Assembly: GCA_004134995.1 (NCBI GenBank) | Contig: REGP01000005.1 | Location: forward strand, 1-64,000 | DNA: 64,000 bases | From: Oxalobacteraceae bacterium CAVE-383 | Lineage (GTDB): Bacteria; Pseudomonadota; Gammaproteobacteria; Burkholderiales; Burkholderiaceae_D | Reading direction: 5' to 3' | In this document: positions 54,423 to 64,000 of the stretch, one piece after another | Numbering within the stretch: position 1 is the first letter of the stretch | Layout of the letters: every line of letters begins with the position of its first letter | Program-made: the position numbers and the translations under genes | The notes under the pieces: generated by a model | Database searches by the model: none | What the model was told of the DNA's origin: nothing | Seen by the model: only the letters and a program-made list of their open reading frames with translations

Positions 54423-55670
54423 CTACGCTTTTTGGGCGGCGCGTTCCTGGACGGTGTGCATGTCCTTGTCGCCCCGGCCGGACAGGTTGACCAGCACAAT
54501 GCGGTCTTTCGGCAGGGTCGCCGCCAGTTTGGCGCCGTAGGCCAGCGCATGGCTCGATTCCAGCGCCGGGATAATGCCTTCGATGCGGCAGCAGGTATTG
54601 AATGCCGTCAGCGCTTCGTCGTCGGTAATGGTGACGTACCGGGCCCGGCCCAGGTCTTTCAGCCAGGCGTGCTCGGGGCCGACGCCGGGATAATCCAGGC
54701 CCGCCGATACCGAATGGGTTTCAATGATCTGGCCGTTCTCGTCCTGCAGCAAATAGGTGCGGTTGCCGTGCAGCACGCCCGGAAAACCCAGCGTCAGCGA
54801 GGCCGAATGACGGCCCGTTTCCAATCCGTCGCCGGCGGCTTCGACGCCGATCAGCTGCACATCCTTATGATCGATATACGGATAAAAAATACCCATCGCA
54901 TTGGAACCGCCGCCGACGCAGGCCACCACATGATCGGGCTGGCGGCTGGCTATTTCCGGCATCTGCACCAGGCATTCGTTGCCGATGACGGACTGGAAAT
55001 CGCGCACCATCATCGGATACGGATGCGGGCCGGCCACGGTGCCGATGATATAGAAGGTATCTTCGACGTTGGTGACCCAGTCGCGCATTGCCTCGTTGAG
55101 CGCATCCTTCAGGGTCTTCGAGCCGGACTCGACCGGCACCACCCTGGCGCCCAGCAATTCCATGCGGTAGACGTTCTGCAGCTGCCGCTTGACGTCTTCG
55201 CTGCCCATGTACACCACGCATTCCATGCCGAAACGGGCGCAGATGGTCGCCGTGGCCACGCCGTGCTGGCCGGCGCCGGTCTCGGCGATCACGCGGCGTT
55301 TGCCCATGCGCTTGGCCAGCAATGCCTGTCCGATCACATTGTTGATCTTGTGCGCGCCGGTATGATTCAGGTCTTCGCGCTTGAAATAGATCTGCGCGCC
55401 GCCGGCCTGCTCGGACCAGCGCTTGGCATGGTAAATCGGGCTGGGGCGGCCGACGAAATGCTTCAGTTCCGAGTGGAATTCGGCCAGGAATTGCGGATCG
55501 TGCTGGTATTTGGCATAGGCATCGATCAGCTCGGCCAGGGCATGGGTCAGGGTTTCGGCGACGAAACTGCCGCCGTAGCGGCCGAAATGGCCCTTGGCGT
55601 CCGGGAAATTGTAAGGCGCGTCAAATGACGGGGCCGCCGCCTGGGCGCCTTGTACGCTGGTATTGCTCAT
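54423..55670 (-). CDS. trpB: Tryptophan synthase beta subunit
   Basis: 415 aa PLP enzyme joining indole and serine. PLP lysine in [10 protein letters not shown] (~96-105), glycine phosphate-binding stretch GGGSNAMG (~241-248), [16 protein letters not shown]. Ribosome site AGGAT. N-terminus about 15 residues longer than E. coli TrpB. Confidence 0.97.
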   Translation of the reverse strand: MSNTSVQGAQAAAPSFDAPYNFPDAKGHFGRYGGSFVAETLTHALAELIDAYAKYQHDPQFLAEFHSELKHFVGRPSPIYHAKRWSEQAGGAQIYFKREDLNHTGAHKINNVIGQALLAKRMGKRRVIAETGAGQHGVATATICARFGMECVVYMGSEDVKRQLQNVYRMELLGARVVPVESGSKTLKDALNEAMRDWVTNVEDTFYIIGTVAGPHPYPMMVRDFQSVIGNECLVQMPEIASRQPDHVVACVGGGSNAMGIFYPYIDHKDVQLIGVEAAGDGLETGRHSASLTLGFPGVLHGNRTYLLQDENGQIIETHSVSAGLDYPGVGPEHAWLKDLGRARYVTITDDEALTAFNTCCRIEGIIPALESSHALAYGAKLAATLPKDRIVLVNLSGRGDKDMHTVQERAAQKA

Positions 55671-55748
55671 ACTGAATCCTTTTAAACGGCTGTTGCAAAA
55701 ATAATCCGGCGTTGCTGCATCGACTTGCCGGCTTGATTTTGCACAGCC

Positions 55749-56429
55749 TTATATGGCTTTGGCTTGCCGGTCGGCTGCGCGCACGGCTTCTATGAATGCG
55801 TTGATTTTGGCGCCGTCCTTGATGCCCTTCGCGCTTTCGACGCCGCTGCTGACATCGACCGCGTGCGGACGCACCAGGCGCACGGCGTCAGTAATGTTGG
55901 CAGCGTTCAAGCCACCACTCAAAACGACCCGAGACGCGAGTTCTTCTGGGATAACAGACCAATCGAATACCTTTCCGCTTCCGCCATAACTGTCCACCAG
56001 CGTATCGAGCAGCAGCGCGCTGAAAAACGGGCTGGCCAGGCGATAGGCAAGCTCGCATTTTAACAAATCCTCCGGCTGTGTAGCCGCTCCGATGCGCGCG
56101 GCGCGCATGAATGGCCGCCTGACGCCCTGGGCAGCGGCGATCGCGGCGCACTGCTCCGGCGTTTCGTCGCCATGAAACTGCAGCATCGCCAGCGGCGCAT
56201 GCTGCAACACCCCGGCCACTTCCTCGGCCGAGGCATTGACGAACAGGCCGACCGGCGCAATGAACGGCGGCAATTGCGCGATCAGGGCGGCTGCCTGCCG
56301 GGCCTGGATGAAACGCGGACTTTGCGGGTAAAACACGAAACCGACCGCATCCGCGCCGGCCGCCACGGCGGCCGCGATGTCCTCGGCCCGCGTCAATCCG
56401 CAAATCTTGATTCTGGTGCGATGTGTCAT
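55749..56429 (-). CDS. trpF: Phosphoribosylanthranilate isomerase
   Basis: 226 aa TIM barrel. Catalytic Cys in RIKICGLTR (C10) and Asp in VDVSSGVE (general acid). Start 56429 chosen to begin just before the conserved block; upstream ATG 56468 would overlap truA. Only trpFBA are here; other trp genes lie elsewhere. Confidence 0.95.
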   Translation of the reverse strand: MTHRTRIKICGLTRAEDIAAAVAAGADAVGFVFYPQSPRFIQARQAAALIAQLPPFIAPVGLFVNASAEEVAGVLQHAPLAMLQFHGDETPEQCAAIAAAQGVRRPFMRAARIGAATQPEDLLKCELAYRLASPFFSALLLDTLVDSYGGSGKVFDWSVIPEELASRVVLSGGLNAANITDAVRLVRPHAVDVSSGVESAKGIKDGAKINAFIEAVRAADRQAKAI

Positions 56430-56445
56430 AGGCGTTTCATTAAAA

Positions 56446-57339
56446 TTAAAATCCCCACGGCCAGCCATCCTGTCCGGCCGGGCTTTGCTGCGGCAATTGC
56501 CATTCGGGCGGATATTCCACCCGCGCCAGATAGAGGCCGTCGGCCATGAATGTCGGCGCCGCCTTGCTGCGGTCGCGCTGCGTCAGCAGGTCGGCGATCC
56601 ACTGCGGGGCCTGCTTGCCTTGTCCGACAGCGATCAGCGAGCCCACGATATTGCGCACCATGTGGTGCAGGAACGCATTGGCGCGCAAGGTCAGTATGAA
56701 CATATCGCCGGATTGCCCGATATCAAGGCTGTGCATGCTGCGCACCGGCGATTTTGCCTGGCATTCGATCGACCGGAAAGCGGAAAAATCGTGCGTGCCG
56801 ACCAGGTATTGCGCGCCCTCGCGCATGCGTTGCAGGTCCAGCGGACGAAACACCCAGCCGGCGCGCCCCTCCAGCAGCGGCGAGCGTACCGGATGATTGT
56901 AAAGCAGATAATGGTAGGTCCGCGCCACCGCGCTGAAACGCGCATGAAAGCCGTCTTCCCGCGCATACGGCGAATCGCCCGGCTGCAGCGGCGACAAGGG
57001 TGACAACGGCGCCGGCGCCGCCATCGGCACTTCGCAGGCCCAGCGCACCGCGATCGACGGCGGCAGGAAAGCATTTACGCCGCGCACCCAGGAAGCGTCG
57101 TTGCGCACCACCGTGGTATCGAAATGCACCACCTGCTCCAGCGCATGCACGCCGGAATCGGTGCGGCCTGCACATACCGCTTCCAGCGGCGTCAATGCGA
57201 AACGCAGCAAGGCCGCTTCCAGCGTATCCTGCACGGTCTGGCCATGGCGCTGCGTCTGCCAGCCCTGCCATGGGCCGCCATCGTATTGCACGCCGAGCAC
57301 AATACGCCTCATAACGCGCCTGCTTGCCGCCTCAGTCAT
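56446..57339 (-). CDS. truA: tRNA pseudouridine synthase A
   Basis: 297 aa, modifying positions 38-40 of tRNA. Catalytic D61 in [10 protein letters not shown], as in E. coli (D60). ATG 57339 fits this numbering; ATG 57312 is also possible. 16 nt before trpF. Confidence 0.96.
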   Translation of the reverse strand: MTEAASRRVMRRIVLGVQYDGGPWQGWQTQRHGQTVQDTLEAALLRFALTPLEAVCAGRTDSGVHALEQVVHFDTTVVRNDASWVRGVNAFLPPSIAVRWACEVPMAAPAPLSPLSPLQPGDSPYAREDGFHARFSAVARTYHYLLYNHPVRSPLLEGRAGWVFRPLDLQRMREGAQYLVGTHDFSAFRSIECQAKSPVRSMHSLDIGQSGDMFILTLRANAFLHHMVRNIVGSLIAVGQGKQAPQWIADLLTQRDRSKAAPTFMADGLYLARVEYPPEWQLPQQSPAGQDGWPWGF

Positions 57340-57386
57340 GCCGGTTCACTCTTGCCTTCCCCACGCCGTACTCCGAAAAAATAAAC

Positions 57387-57407
57387 GGGCGCATGATTTG
57401 TGCGCCC
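57387..57407 (-). terminator. Terminator of fimV
   Basis: GGGCGCA-tgatttg-TGCGCCC; on the minus strand followed by GTTTATTTTTT. 44 nt past the fimV stop. Confidence 0.85.
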
Positions 57408-57450
57408 GCCTCTGAAACATTCATGAAACGCTGCCGCCATACCCGATCGC

Positions 57451-59961
57451 TCAGGTCAGTAGCTCCAGCATCTCCTGCGCCTTGCCGACCTGGCGCCGGT
57501 TGCCGGACTTGATGACTTCGTCCAGCAATTCCCGTGCGCCATCCTTGTCGCCGATCTCCTGGTAAGCCTCGGCCAGGTCCAGCTTGGTGTTGATTTCCTT
57601 GGCGAAGGAGGAAGTTTCGTCCTCGTCTTCTTCGGCTTCCCCGGACGAGTCCGAGGCCAAGGCCGGCTCGGCTTCCGGCGATGCCGGCGCTTCCGCTGAC
57701 GCTGCCGGCCCGGTGTCGTCCAGATCCAGGTTCAGGCCTTCGATGGCCGGCGGCAACACCGCGGACGCGGCGGACGGGGCGGCGGCAGATGGGGCGGCCG
57801 GCGCGACGTATGGCTTGGCGGCCTGCTGCGCGGCCAATTCCGCGGCGAGATCGATATCCGGCGCGGTATCTTCGGCGGCAGGCGGCGGATTCTGATCCAG
57901 CTCCAGATCGAAATCGAGTTTGCTCATATCCAGCGCCGGCGCGGCTGCGGGAGCAACCTGCGACGCAGGCGCCAGCCTGCTCAGATCCATTTTCAGGGCT
58001 TCTTCCGCGTCCCGCCTGGCCTGCTGTTCGGCGGCTTCCGCTTGTGCGGCCGCGACGGCGGCGGTTTCGTCGCTGGCGAACAGCGGGTCGGCTACCGGCG
58101 GCGTTTCGACCGCGGGTTCAGCCGGCGGCACAAAAACATCTTCCGTTGCGGCAACCGGTTCCGGTTCCGGCGCCGGCGCGGCTTCCGGTTCAACCGGCGT
58201 CACGATCGGCGCAACGACAGGCTCTTCCACGGCCGGCGTTTCCGGCGGCATCGGCGCCGGCGGTGCGCCGTCGGCCGCTGCCGGATCGGCGGGATTCACA
58301 GCTTGGTTGCGGCGCGCGCGGTAGGCGGCCCAGGCCAGCAGAACCACGGCCAACAGACCGCCGCCGGGCAGCAGCATCGGATTTTCGCGCCAGCCTTCGA
58401 AGAAATCGGGTTTCGGCACGGGCGGCGCCAGCACCGGCGCCGGCTTTGCCGAGGTTTCGGCGGCGTCGGGAGCGGCAGCGGCGTCGGGAGCGGCAGGCGG
58501 CGTTGCCGCTGCATCGGCCGGCGCATCGGCGGCGGGCGCTGCCGCCGTTGCGCTTGCCGGAGAATCTGCAGCGACAGCAGCAGCCGGCGCAGGTGTTTCA
58601 GGCGTCGTTGCCGGGGCAGGGGCGGCAGCCGGCGTCGAAGCTGCCGGCGCGGTCGGCGCGGTCGATGCGGCCGGCTTGGCGGCAGCGGCGGCATCGGCTT
58701 TCTCGCCTTTTTTCAGGCTTAGTTCAGCCAGATTCTGATTCTTGATTTCCAGCAGTTTCTGCAAATCGTTGACGTTCTTTTCCAGATCCTTGATGCGCGA
58801 CTCCGCCTCGCGGGCGGCCTTGTCGGCGGCGATCTTGTCTTCGCTGGTCATGCCGTCGCCGGCGCCGGCCTTCGACAGTTGCAGCTTGTCCTTGGCCACG
58901 CCTGCGGGCGTGGCGCGCTCTTCGACCTTGGCGGTGATCTTGCCGCCGGCGGACTGCGCGGCGGCGCTGCCTTTTTTGGCCCGCCCGCCGGCGACATGCC
59001 CGGCCAGTTGCTGGCGATAGGCATTGAAGTCCTGCGCCTGCGCCACGACGACGCTGTCGGCTTCCGCACGGTCCACCGCGCTTGCGCCCGCCGCATCGGG
59101 CACGGACAGCACCGCGCCGGCGCGCATGCGGCTCATGTTGTCGCCGATGAATGCGTCCGGATTGGCGCGGTACAGCGCGACCAGCATCTGATCCAGCGAA
59201 ACGCCGGGCGGACGCATGCGGTTGGCGATCGCGGACAGCGAATCGCCTTGTTTGACCTTGTATTGCGAAGGCTTGCCGGCCTTGGCCTTGGCATCGGCGG
59301 TCTTGGCGGCATTCTTTCCTGCCGGTTTTTTGGCGGACTTGGCGTCGGCTTTAGTATCGGACTTCGGTGCGGATTTGGCGTCGGCCTTCGGTGCGGCTTT
59401 GGCGTCGGCCTTCGGTGCGGCTTTGGATTCCGCTTTCGGCTCGGGCTTGGCATCGCCTTTTGCATCGGCCTTGGCATCGGTCTTGTCCGCAATCGCCGGC
59501 ACCGGCTTCGGATCGGCCTTCACCTGCGCCATATTGCCCTGTTGACGCGGCGGGTCCAGCAGAAAACTGTACTCGCGCACCGCGCGCGGCGTATTGGCGC
59601 CGCTCAATTCAAGCAGCACGTCGACCGCCGGCTCGTTAAAGCCGTCCGGCGAAGTGATATGCACCACCTGCGCCGCGCCGCGCGTTTCGATTGCGAAACG
59701 CAGCGCGCCCAGCGCCGGGTTGTACTCTACACTGGCCTGGCTGAATGCCTGCTGCGGCGCAAGCTTGACCGCCAGCGACTGTTTTTCCTGGGGACTGACC
59801 GAGAGCAATTCGATTTCGGCATTCAGCGGCTGCCCAATTGCCGACAGAACCGTCAATTTTCCCAGCGCGGCCGCGTAAGCGCCGGCGGGGAACAAGCAGG
59901 CCAGCATGACCGCGGCGCTCAATTGTTTCAATCTGGACGACGTGTGTGTAATTAGATGCAT
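57451..59961 (-). CDS. fimV: FimV/HubP family polar hub protein
   Basis: 836 aa. Sec-type signal (~1-31), FimV N-terminal domain (LGKLTVLSAIGQPLNAEIELLS), Lys/Ala-rich linker (~160-220), LysM peptidoglycan-binding domain (~232-275), coiled coil near 378-415, Pro/Ala-rich region, one membrane helix (~535-555), acidic cytoplasmic region with repeats, and C-terminal TPR-like FimV segment (LAEAYQEIGDKDGARELLDEV). Organises polar type IV pilus or flagellar functions. Confidence 0.95.
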   Translation of the reverse strand: MHLITHTSSRLKQLSAAVMLACLFPAGAYAAALGKLTVLSAIGQPLNAEIELLSVSPQEKQSLAVKLAPQQAFSQASVEYNPALGALRFAIETRGAAQVVHITSPDGFNEPAVDVLLELSGANTPRAVREYSFLLDPPRQQGNMAQVKADPKPVPAIADKTDAKADAKGDAKPEPKAESKAAPKADAKAAPKADAKSAPKSDTKADAKSAKKPAGKNAAKTADAKAKAGKPSQYKVKQGDSLSAIANRMRPPGVSLDQMLVALYRANPDAFIGDNMSRMRAGAVLSVPDAAGASAVDRAEADSVVVAQAQDFNAYRQQLAGHVAGGRAKKGSAAAQSAGGKITAKVEERATPAGVAKDKLQLSKAGAGDGMTSEDKIAADKAAREAESRIKDLEKNVNDLQKLLEIKNQNLAELSLKKGEKADAAAAAKPAASTAPTAPAASTPAAAPAPATTPETPAPAAAVAADSPASATAAAPAADAPADAAATPPAAPDAAAAPDAAETSAKPAPVLAPPVPKPDFFEGWRENPMLLPGGGLLAVVLLAWAAYRARRNQAVNPADPAAADGAPPAPMPPETPAVEEPVVAPIVTPVEPEAAPAPEPEPVAATEDVFVPPAEPAVETPPVADPLFASDETAAVAAAQAEAAEQQARRDAEEALKMDLSRLAPASQVAPAAAPALDMSKLDFDLELDQNPPPAAEDTAPDIDLAAELAAQQAAKPYVAPAAPSAAAPSAASAVLPPAIEGLNLDLDDTGPAASAEAPASPEAEPALASDSSGEAEEDEDETSSFAKEINTKLDLAEAYQEIGDKDGARELLDEVIKSGNRRQVGKAQEMLELLT
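59362..59433. repeat. Tandem repeat inside fimV, 3 x 24 bp
   Basis: Three contiguous 24-bp units (59362, 59386, 59410), in frame, encoding the Lys/Ala linker AAPKADAK-type repeats. Length polymorphism between strains is expected. Confidence 0.85.
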
Positions 59962-60148
59962 GTTTTATTTGATTGGATAAAGCAAAACGCCGGGATCACT
60001 GGGCTGATCGTTTGTGTGACAGCAACATATCATCAAGGAATAGGACGTGCAAGCGCGGTATGCCCCACGGCAAACAATACGGCGAATAAGCGGCGAATTA
60101 GCGGCGAATTACCGCCCATAACAGCCGTTTGGCGCTGTAAAAATACGT

Positions 60149-60181
60149 CGGCCCCGCCGGAAACGAATCCTGGCGGGGCCG
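60149..60181 (-). terminator. Terminator of asd
   Basis: CGGCCCCGCC and GGCGGGGCCG, perfect 10-bp stem; on the minus strand followed by ACGTATTTTTA. 25 nt past the asd stop. Confidence 0.75.
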
Positions 60182-60205
60182 GCGGTGAGCTCAAGACAAG
60201 GTCGC

Positions 60206-61342
60206 CTAGCCTTGCAGCACGATGCGCAGCATGCGGCGCAGCGGTTCGGCGGCGCCCCACAGCAATTGATCGCCGACGGTAAATGCCGACAGGTAATCGC
60301 CGCCCATCTGCAGCTTGCGCAGGCGGCCCACCGGAATGGTCAGGCTGCCGGTGACCGCGGCCGGCGTCAGATCGGTGACCGACGCTTCCTTGGTGTTCGG
60401 CACCACTTTGGACCATTGATTGCTTTTGGCCAGCATGTCGCTGATTTCATCGAGCGGCACGTCCTTTTTCAGCTTGATGGTCAATGCCTGCGAATGGCAG
60501 CGCATCGCGCCGATGCGCACGCACAGGCCGTCGACCGGGATCACGGCCTTGGCGCCGGCGCCGAAAGCCGGGCCGCGGCCCAGGATCTTGTTGGTTTCCG
60601 CGCCGGCTTTCCATTCTTCCTTGGAAACGCCATTGCCGAGATCCTTGTCGATCCACGGAATCAGATTGCCGGCCAGCGGCACGCCGAAATGCTGGGTTTC
60701 ATCGGCGCCGAAAGCATGCTGTTTGGCCAGTACCTTGCGGTCGATTTCCAGGATCGCCGAGGCCGGATCGTCCAGCAGCGCCTTGACTTCGGCATTGATG
60801 CTGCCGAACTGGGTCAGCAGTTCACGCATGTGCTGCGCGCCGCCGCCGGACGCCGCCTGGTATGTCATCGAGGTCATCCACTCGATCAGGTCGTTTTCGA
60901 ACAGGCCGCCGAGGCCGATCATCATGCAGGAAACGGTGCAGTTGCCGCCGATGAAGTTCTTCACGCCGCGCTTGAGCGCGTCCTTGATCACGCCCAGGTT
61001 GACCGGATCGAGCACGATGATCGCGTCGTCTTCCATGCGCAGCGTGGAAGCGGCGTCGATCCAGTAGCCGTTCCAGCCGGTCGCGCGCAGCTTCGGAAAG
61101 ACCGCGCTGGTGTAGTCGCCGCCTTGCGCCGTGAGGATGATGTCGCACTTTTTCAGCGCATCGATATCGTTCGCATCCTGCAGCACGGTTTCGTTTTTCG
61201 CATAGGACGGCGCTTTGCCGCCGGCCGCGGACGTTGAAAAGAAAATCGGTTCGATTTCATTGAAATCGCCCTCTTCCTGCATGCGCTGCATCAGGACCGA
61301 ACCCACCATGCCGCGCCAACCCACCAGGCCAACCAGTTTCAT
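60206..61342 (-). CDS. asd: Aspartate-semialdehyde dehydrogenase
   Basis: 378 aa, NADPH-dependent, making aspartate semialdehyde for Lys/Thr/Met and diaminopimelate. Rossmann motif [10 protein letters not shown] (8-17), catalytic C135 in GGNCTVSCM, same number as in E. coli. GGA ribosome site. 60 nt after leuB. Confidence 0.98.
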   Translation of the reverse strand: MKLVGLVGWRGMVGSVLMQRMQEEGDFNEIEPIFFSTSAAGGKAPSYAKNETVLQDANDIDALKKCDIILTAQGGDYTSAVFPKLRATGWNGYWIDAASTLRMEDDAIIVLDPVNLGVIKDALKRGVKNFIGGNCTVSCMMIGLGGLFENDLIEWMTSMTYQAASGGGAQHMRELLTQFGSINAEVKALLDDPASAILEIDRKVLAKQHAFGADETQHFGVPLAGNLIPWIDKDLGNGVSKEEWKAGAETNKILGRGPAFGAGAKAVIPVDGLCVRIGAMRCHSQALTIKLKKDVPLDEISDMLAKSNQWSKVVPNTKEASVTDLTPAAVTGSLTIPVGRLRKLQMGGDYLSAFTVGDQLLWGAAEPLRRMLRIVLQG

Positions 61343-61402
61343 TTTGATTCCACCGCTATCGTTAAAGATTTAAAAAATTTTACGCCCGGCCCAAGCCCAG
61401 GC

Positions 61403-62473
61403 TTAATCCAGCGCCTTGACCACCGCATCGCCCATTTCGGCGGTGCCGACCTTGGTCGTGCCGGCCTCGTAGATATCGACGGTGCGGAAACCCTGCGCCA
61501 ATACCTTCTTGACCGCATTTTCAATGCGATCGGCCTGCTCCGCCTTGTTCAGCGAATAACGCAGCATCATGGCCGCCGACAGAATTGTCGCCAGCGGGTT
61601 GGCGATGCCCTTGCCCGCGATGTCCGGCGCCGAGCCGTGCGACGGTTCGTACAAACCCTTGTTGTTGGCGTCCAGCGAAGCCGACGGCAGCATGCCGATC
61701 GAACCGGTCAGCATGGCGGCCGCATCCGAGAGGATATCGCCGAACATGTTGCCGGTCACGATGACGTCGAATTTCTTGGGCGCGCGCACCAGTTGCATGG
61801 CGGCGTTGTCGACGTACATGTGATCCAGCGCGACGTCCGGATAGTCGGCATGCACTTCGGTGACGATGTCCTTCCAGAACTGGAAGGTTTCCAGCACATT
61901 GGCCTTGTCGACGCTGGTCAGGCGCTTGCCGCGCTTTTGCGCGGCCTGGAACGCCACGTGGGCAATCCGGCGGATTTCGGATTCGGCATAGCGCATGGTA
62001 TCAAAACCTTCGCGCTCGCCCTTGAATGCGCCGTCCGGCGCGGTGCGCACGCCGCGCGGCGTGCCGAAATAAATATCGCCGGTCAGTTCGCGCACGATCA
62101 GGATATCCAGCCCGGAAACCACTTCCGGCTTCAGCGTCGAAGCGCCGGCCAGTTCCGGATACAGGATCGCCGGACGCAGATTGCCGAACAGGCCCAGATG
62201 CTTGCGCAAACCCAGGATCGCCTGCTCGGGGCGCAGCGGACGGTCCAGCGTATCGTATTTCCAGTCGCCGACGGCGCCGAACAGAATCGCATCGGCGGCC
62301 TTGGCCAGCGCCAGCGTGGCGTCCGGCAGCGGATGGCCCGCGGCTTCATAGCCCGCGCCGCCGACCGGGGCGGTTTCCATTTCGAACGATTCGCCCAGCG
62401 CATTCAGGACGCGCACGGCCTGATCGACGATTTCCGGACCGATGCCATCACCTGGCAGGATTGCAATTTTCAT
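61403..62473 (-). CDS. leuB: 3-isopropylmalate dehydrogenase
   Basis: 356 aa. Leucine pathway; oxidative decarboxylation of 3-isopropylmalate. N-terminus [15 protein letters not shown], Mg/substrate signature [24 protein letters not shown] (~243-266 region). Operon with leuC, leuD. Confidence 0.98.
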   Translation of the reverse strand: MKIAILPGDGIGPEIVDQAVRVLNALGESFEMETAPVGGAGYEAAGHPLPDATLALAKAADAILFGAVGDWKYDTLDRPLRPEQAILGLRKHLGLFGNLRPAILYPELAGASTLKPEVVSGLDILIVRELTGDIYFGTPRGVRTAPDGAFKGEREGFDTMRYAESEIRRIAHVAFQAAQKRGKRLTSVDKANVLETFQFWKDIVTEVHADYPDVALDHMYVDNAAMQLVRAPKKFDVIVTGNMFGDILSDAAAMLTGSIGMLPSASLDANNKGLYEPSHGSAPDIAGKGIANPLATILSAAMMLRYSLNKAEQADRIENAVKKVLAQGFRTVDIYEAGTTKVGTAEMGDAVVKALD

Positions 62474-62561
62474 ATTTATCAGTAATCAAGGTAAAACAGC
62501 CGGGCCGGCGCCGCCTGGGCAGTGCACCTTCGGCACAAGACTCAAGGGCGCAAAACGAGAC

Positions 62562-63209
62562 TTAGATGGTATTGGCCAGCCAGGGCTGCTGTTGCAGATG
62601 CCGTTCTTCGAACTCATGAATCTTGTCGGCCTGGCGCAAGGTGAGGCCGATATCATCGAGGCCGTTGAGCAGGCAGAATTTGCGGAACTGGCCGATTTCA
62701 AACGGGAACGAGACGCTGCCGTCGACAGCGCCGACGATCTGTTTTTCCAGATCGATGGCCAGCCGGAAGCCGGGAAAAGCCTTCACTTCGTCGAACAGGC
62801 GATCGATCGTCTGTTCCGGCAATACGATAGGCAGCAGGCCGTTCTTGTAGCAGTTGTTGAAGAAAATATCGGCGAAGCTCGGCGCGATCACGGCGCGGAA
62901 GCCGAACTGATCGAGCGCCCACGGCGCATGCTCGCGCGAGGAGCCGCAGCCGAAATTCTTGCGCGCCAGCAGAATGGAAGCGCCCTGGTATCGCGGCTGG
63001 TTGAGCACGAAATCCGGATTTTTCGGACGCGCGTCGTTATCCATGCCGGGTTCGCCATGGTCGAGATAACGCCATTCGTCGAACAGGTTGGGACCGAAGC
63101 CGGAACGCTTGATCGATTTCAGGAATTGCTTGGGAATGATGGCGTCGGTATCGACGTTGGCCCGATCGAGCGGGGCAACCAGGCCTTCATGCACTGTAAA
63201 TTTGTTCAT
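62562..63209 (-). CDS. leuD: 3-isopropylmalate dehydratase small subunit
   Basis: 215 aa swivel-domain subunit of isopropylmalate isomerase. Motif [15 protein letters not shown] (~85-99) and [11 protein letters not shown] near the start. 88 nt before leuB. Confidence 0.97.
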   Translation of the reverse strand: MNKFTVHEGLVAPLDRANVDTDAIIPKQFLKSIKRSGFGPNLFDEWRYLDHGEPGMDNDARPKNPDFVLNQPRYQGASILLARKNFGCGSSREHAPWALDQFGFRAVIAPSFADIFFNNCYKNGLLPIVLPEQTIDRLFDEVKAFPGFRLAIDLEKQIVGAVDGSVSFPFEIGQFRKFCLLNGLDDIGLTLRQADKIHEFEERHLQQQPWLANTI

Positions 63210-63306
63210 ATCCGATGTTCTTTATGCTGCTGTCGCAGCGGATACGGACTGCAATATCCGGATCCGCCGCTGCATTGGGACCGACAATCAACGATTGAAT
63301 CAATGA

Positions 63307-63447
63307 TTATTCAGCCGCTTTTTTGCTGCTTTCCTGCATCTTGTCGCCGACTTTCGCGACATCCTGGCCGAAGCCGTGAACCGTGTTGCAGCCGGCCAGA
63401 ACCATAACGAAAGCGGCCAGCAGAGTCAGGGCGATACTTTTTTTCAT
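63307..63447 (-). CDS. Entericidin A/B family small lipoprotein
   Basis: 46 aa. Signal peptide with lipobox LAGC (MVLAGCNTVHGFGQD) and amphipathic tail ending DKMQESSKKAAE, typical of the EcnA/EcnB family of membrane-active peptides. ATG 63447 has GGAGG 6 nt upstream; ATG 63495 does not. Sits between leuC and leuD, a position shared by many Burkholderiales. Confidence 0.88.
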   Translation of the reverse strand: MKKSIALTLLAAFVMVLAGCNTVHGFGQDVAKVGDKMQESSKKAAE

Positions 63448-63460
63448 GCGATCCTCCATT

Positions 63461-64000
63461 TTATAAAGAACGTATATCAACAAAATGCCCTGCAATGCCG
63501 GCTGCCGCCGCCATCGCCGGGCTCACCAGATGCGTACGGCCGCCGGCGCCCTGGCGGCCTTCGAAATTGCGGTTCGAGGTCGAGGCGCAGCGCTCGCCCG
63601 GCTCCAGCCGGTCGGCGTTCATGGCCAGGCACATCGAGCAGCCCGGCTCGCGCCACTCGAAACCGGCATCGCGGAAAATCCGGTCCAGGCCTTCGCGCTC
63701 GGCTTGTTCCTTGACCAGTCCGGAACCCGGCACCACCATCGCCAGCTTGACGTTCGAGGCGCGGAACTTGCCGCGCACCACCGCCGCGGCCGCGCGCAAA
63801 TCCTCGATGCGGGAATTGGTGCAGGAACCGATGAACACTTTATCGATGCGGATATCCGACATCGCGGTATTCGGCTTCAGGCCCATGTAGACCAATGCTT
63901 TTTCCATGCCGTCGCGCTTGGTGGGGTCTTTTTCCAGATCGGGATCCGGCACGCGGCTGTCGACCGAAGTCACCATTTCCGGCGAGGTGCCCCAGGTCAC
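63461..64000 (-). CDS. leuC: 3-isopropylmalate dehydratase large subunit, partial (N-terminus beyond right edge)
   Basis: About 179 C-terminal residues of the aconitase-like subunit. [4Fe-4S] ligands visible in FIGSCTNSR and GCSMC; conserved VTWGTSPEM at the edge and RNFEGRQG near the end. Together with leuD isomerises isopropylmalate. Confidence 0.97.
   Translation of the reverse strand: MTWGTSPEMVTSVDSRVPDPDLEKDPTKRDGMEKALVYMGLKPNTAMSDIRIDKVFIGSCTNSRIEDLRAAAAVVRGKFRASNVKLAMVVPGSGLVKEQAEREGLDRIFRDAGFEWREPGCSMCLAMNADRLEPGERCASTSNRNFEGRQGAGGRTHLVSPAMAAAAGIAGHFVDIRSL

Overview
The window comes from a high-GC betaproteobacterium, most likely Burkholderiales and probably Oxalobacteraceae. The evidence is an oxalate-degradation locus with close Oxalobacter-type enzymes, joined to a housekeeping block in the usual beta-proteobacterial order (leuC-leuD-leuB-asd-fimV-truA-trpF-trpB-trpA-accD-folC-dedD-cvpA-purF-metZ). 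The family assignment is inference from gene content, not a database result.

Region 1 (1-17.2 kb) is an oxalotrophy island. It encodes NAD-linked formate dehydrogenase subunits (fdsG, fdsB, cut at the left edge), oxalyl-CoA decarboxylase (oxc), a PanE-type reductase that is a good candidate for oxalyl-CoA reductase, a fumarylacetoacetase-fold protein, an OxlT-like oxalate/formate antiporter, the glycerate-pathway operon gcl-hyi-glxR, formyl-CoA transferase (frc) and two LysR regulators. Together these can import oxalate, activate it with CoA (Frc), decarboxylate it to formyl-CoA (Oxc), burn formate to CO2 and NADH (Fds), and divert part of the oxalyl-CoA to glyoxylate (PanE-like), tartronate semialdehyde (Gcl) and glycerate (GlxR). 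fdsG, oxc and frc share a promoter design: a TTGAC-N4-GTCAA box exactly 23 nt from a -10 hexamer. A weaker copy precedes the antiporter gene and a variant precedes a quinone oxidoreductase gene. The form is that of an FNR/CRP-superfamily site; no such regulator is encoded here.

Region 2 (17.2-31.6 kb) is accessory: a TetR gene divergent from a tripartite RND efflux operon; a four-gene operon with a periplasmic binding protein, a cupin and two Asp/Glu-racemase-fold proteins lacking recognisable catalytic cysteines; an HTH-S24 (LexA/CI-like) regulator; tRNA-Lys(CTT) and a degenerate tRNA-Lys remnant 1.2 kb away; a DsbA-family oxidoreductase; and a LysR gene next to a PACE efflux gene that overlaps a DedA gene at the 3' ends.

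Region 3 (31.7-46.6 kb) holds housekeeping genes: a MAPEG protein, mutS, slyD, a JmjC-type ribosomal oxygenase, a Pro/Ala-rich lipoprotein, an MBL hydrolase, bamC-dapA, an M50 protease, a YciO protein, htpX, a PHP phosphatase, an alpha/beta hydrolase and a LOG-family protein. Region 4 (46.8-64 kb) is the metZ...leuC block, nearly all on the minus strand.

Three long, almost perfect inverted-repeat elements (3410-3535, 15561-15702, 46653-46744) sit between convergent genes. Two share a 41-nt core while their self-complementary arms differ. No IS element, prophage or CRISPR array was seen.
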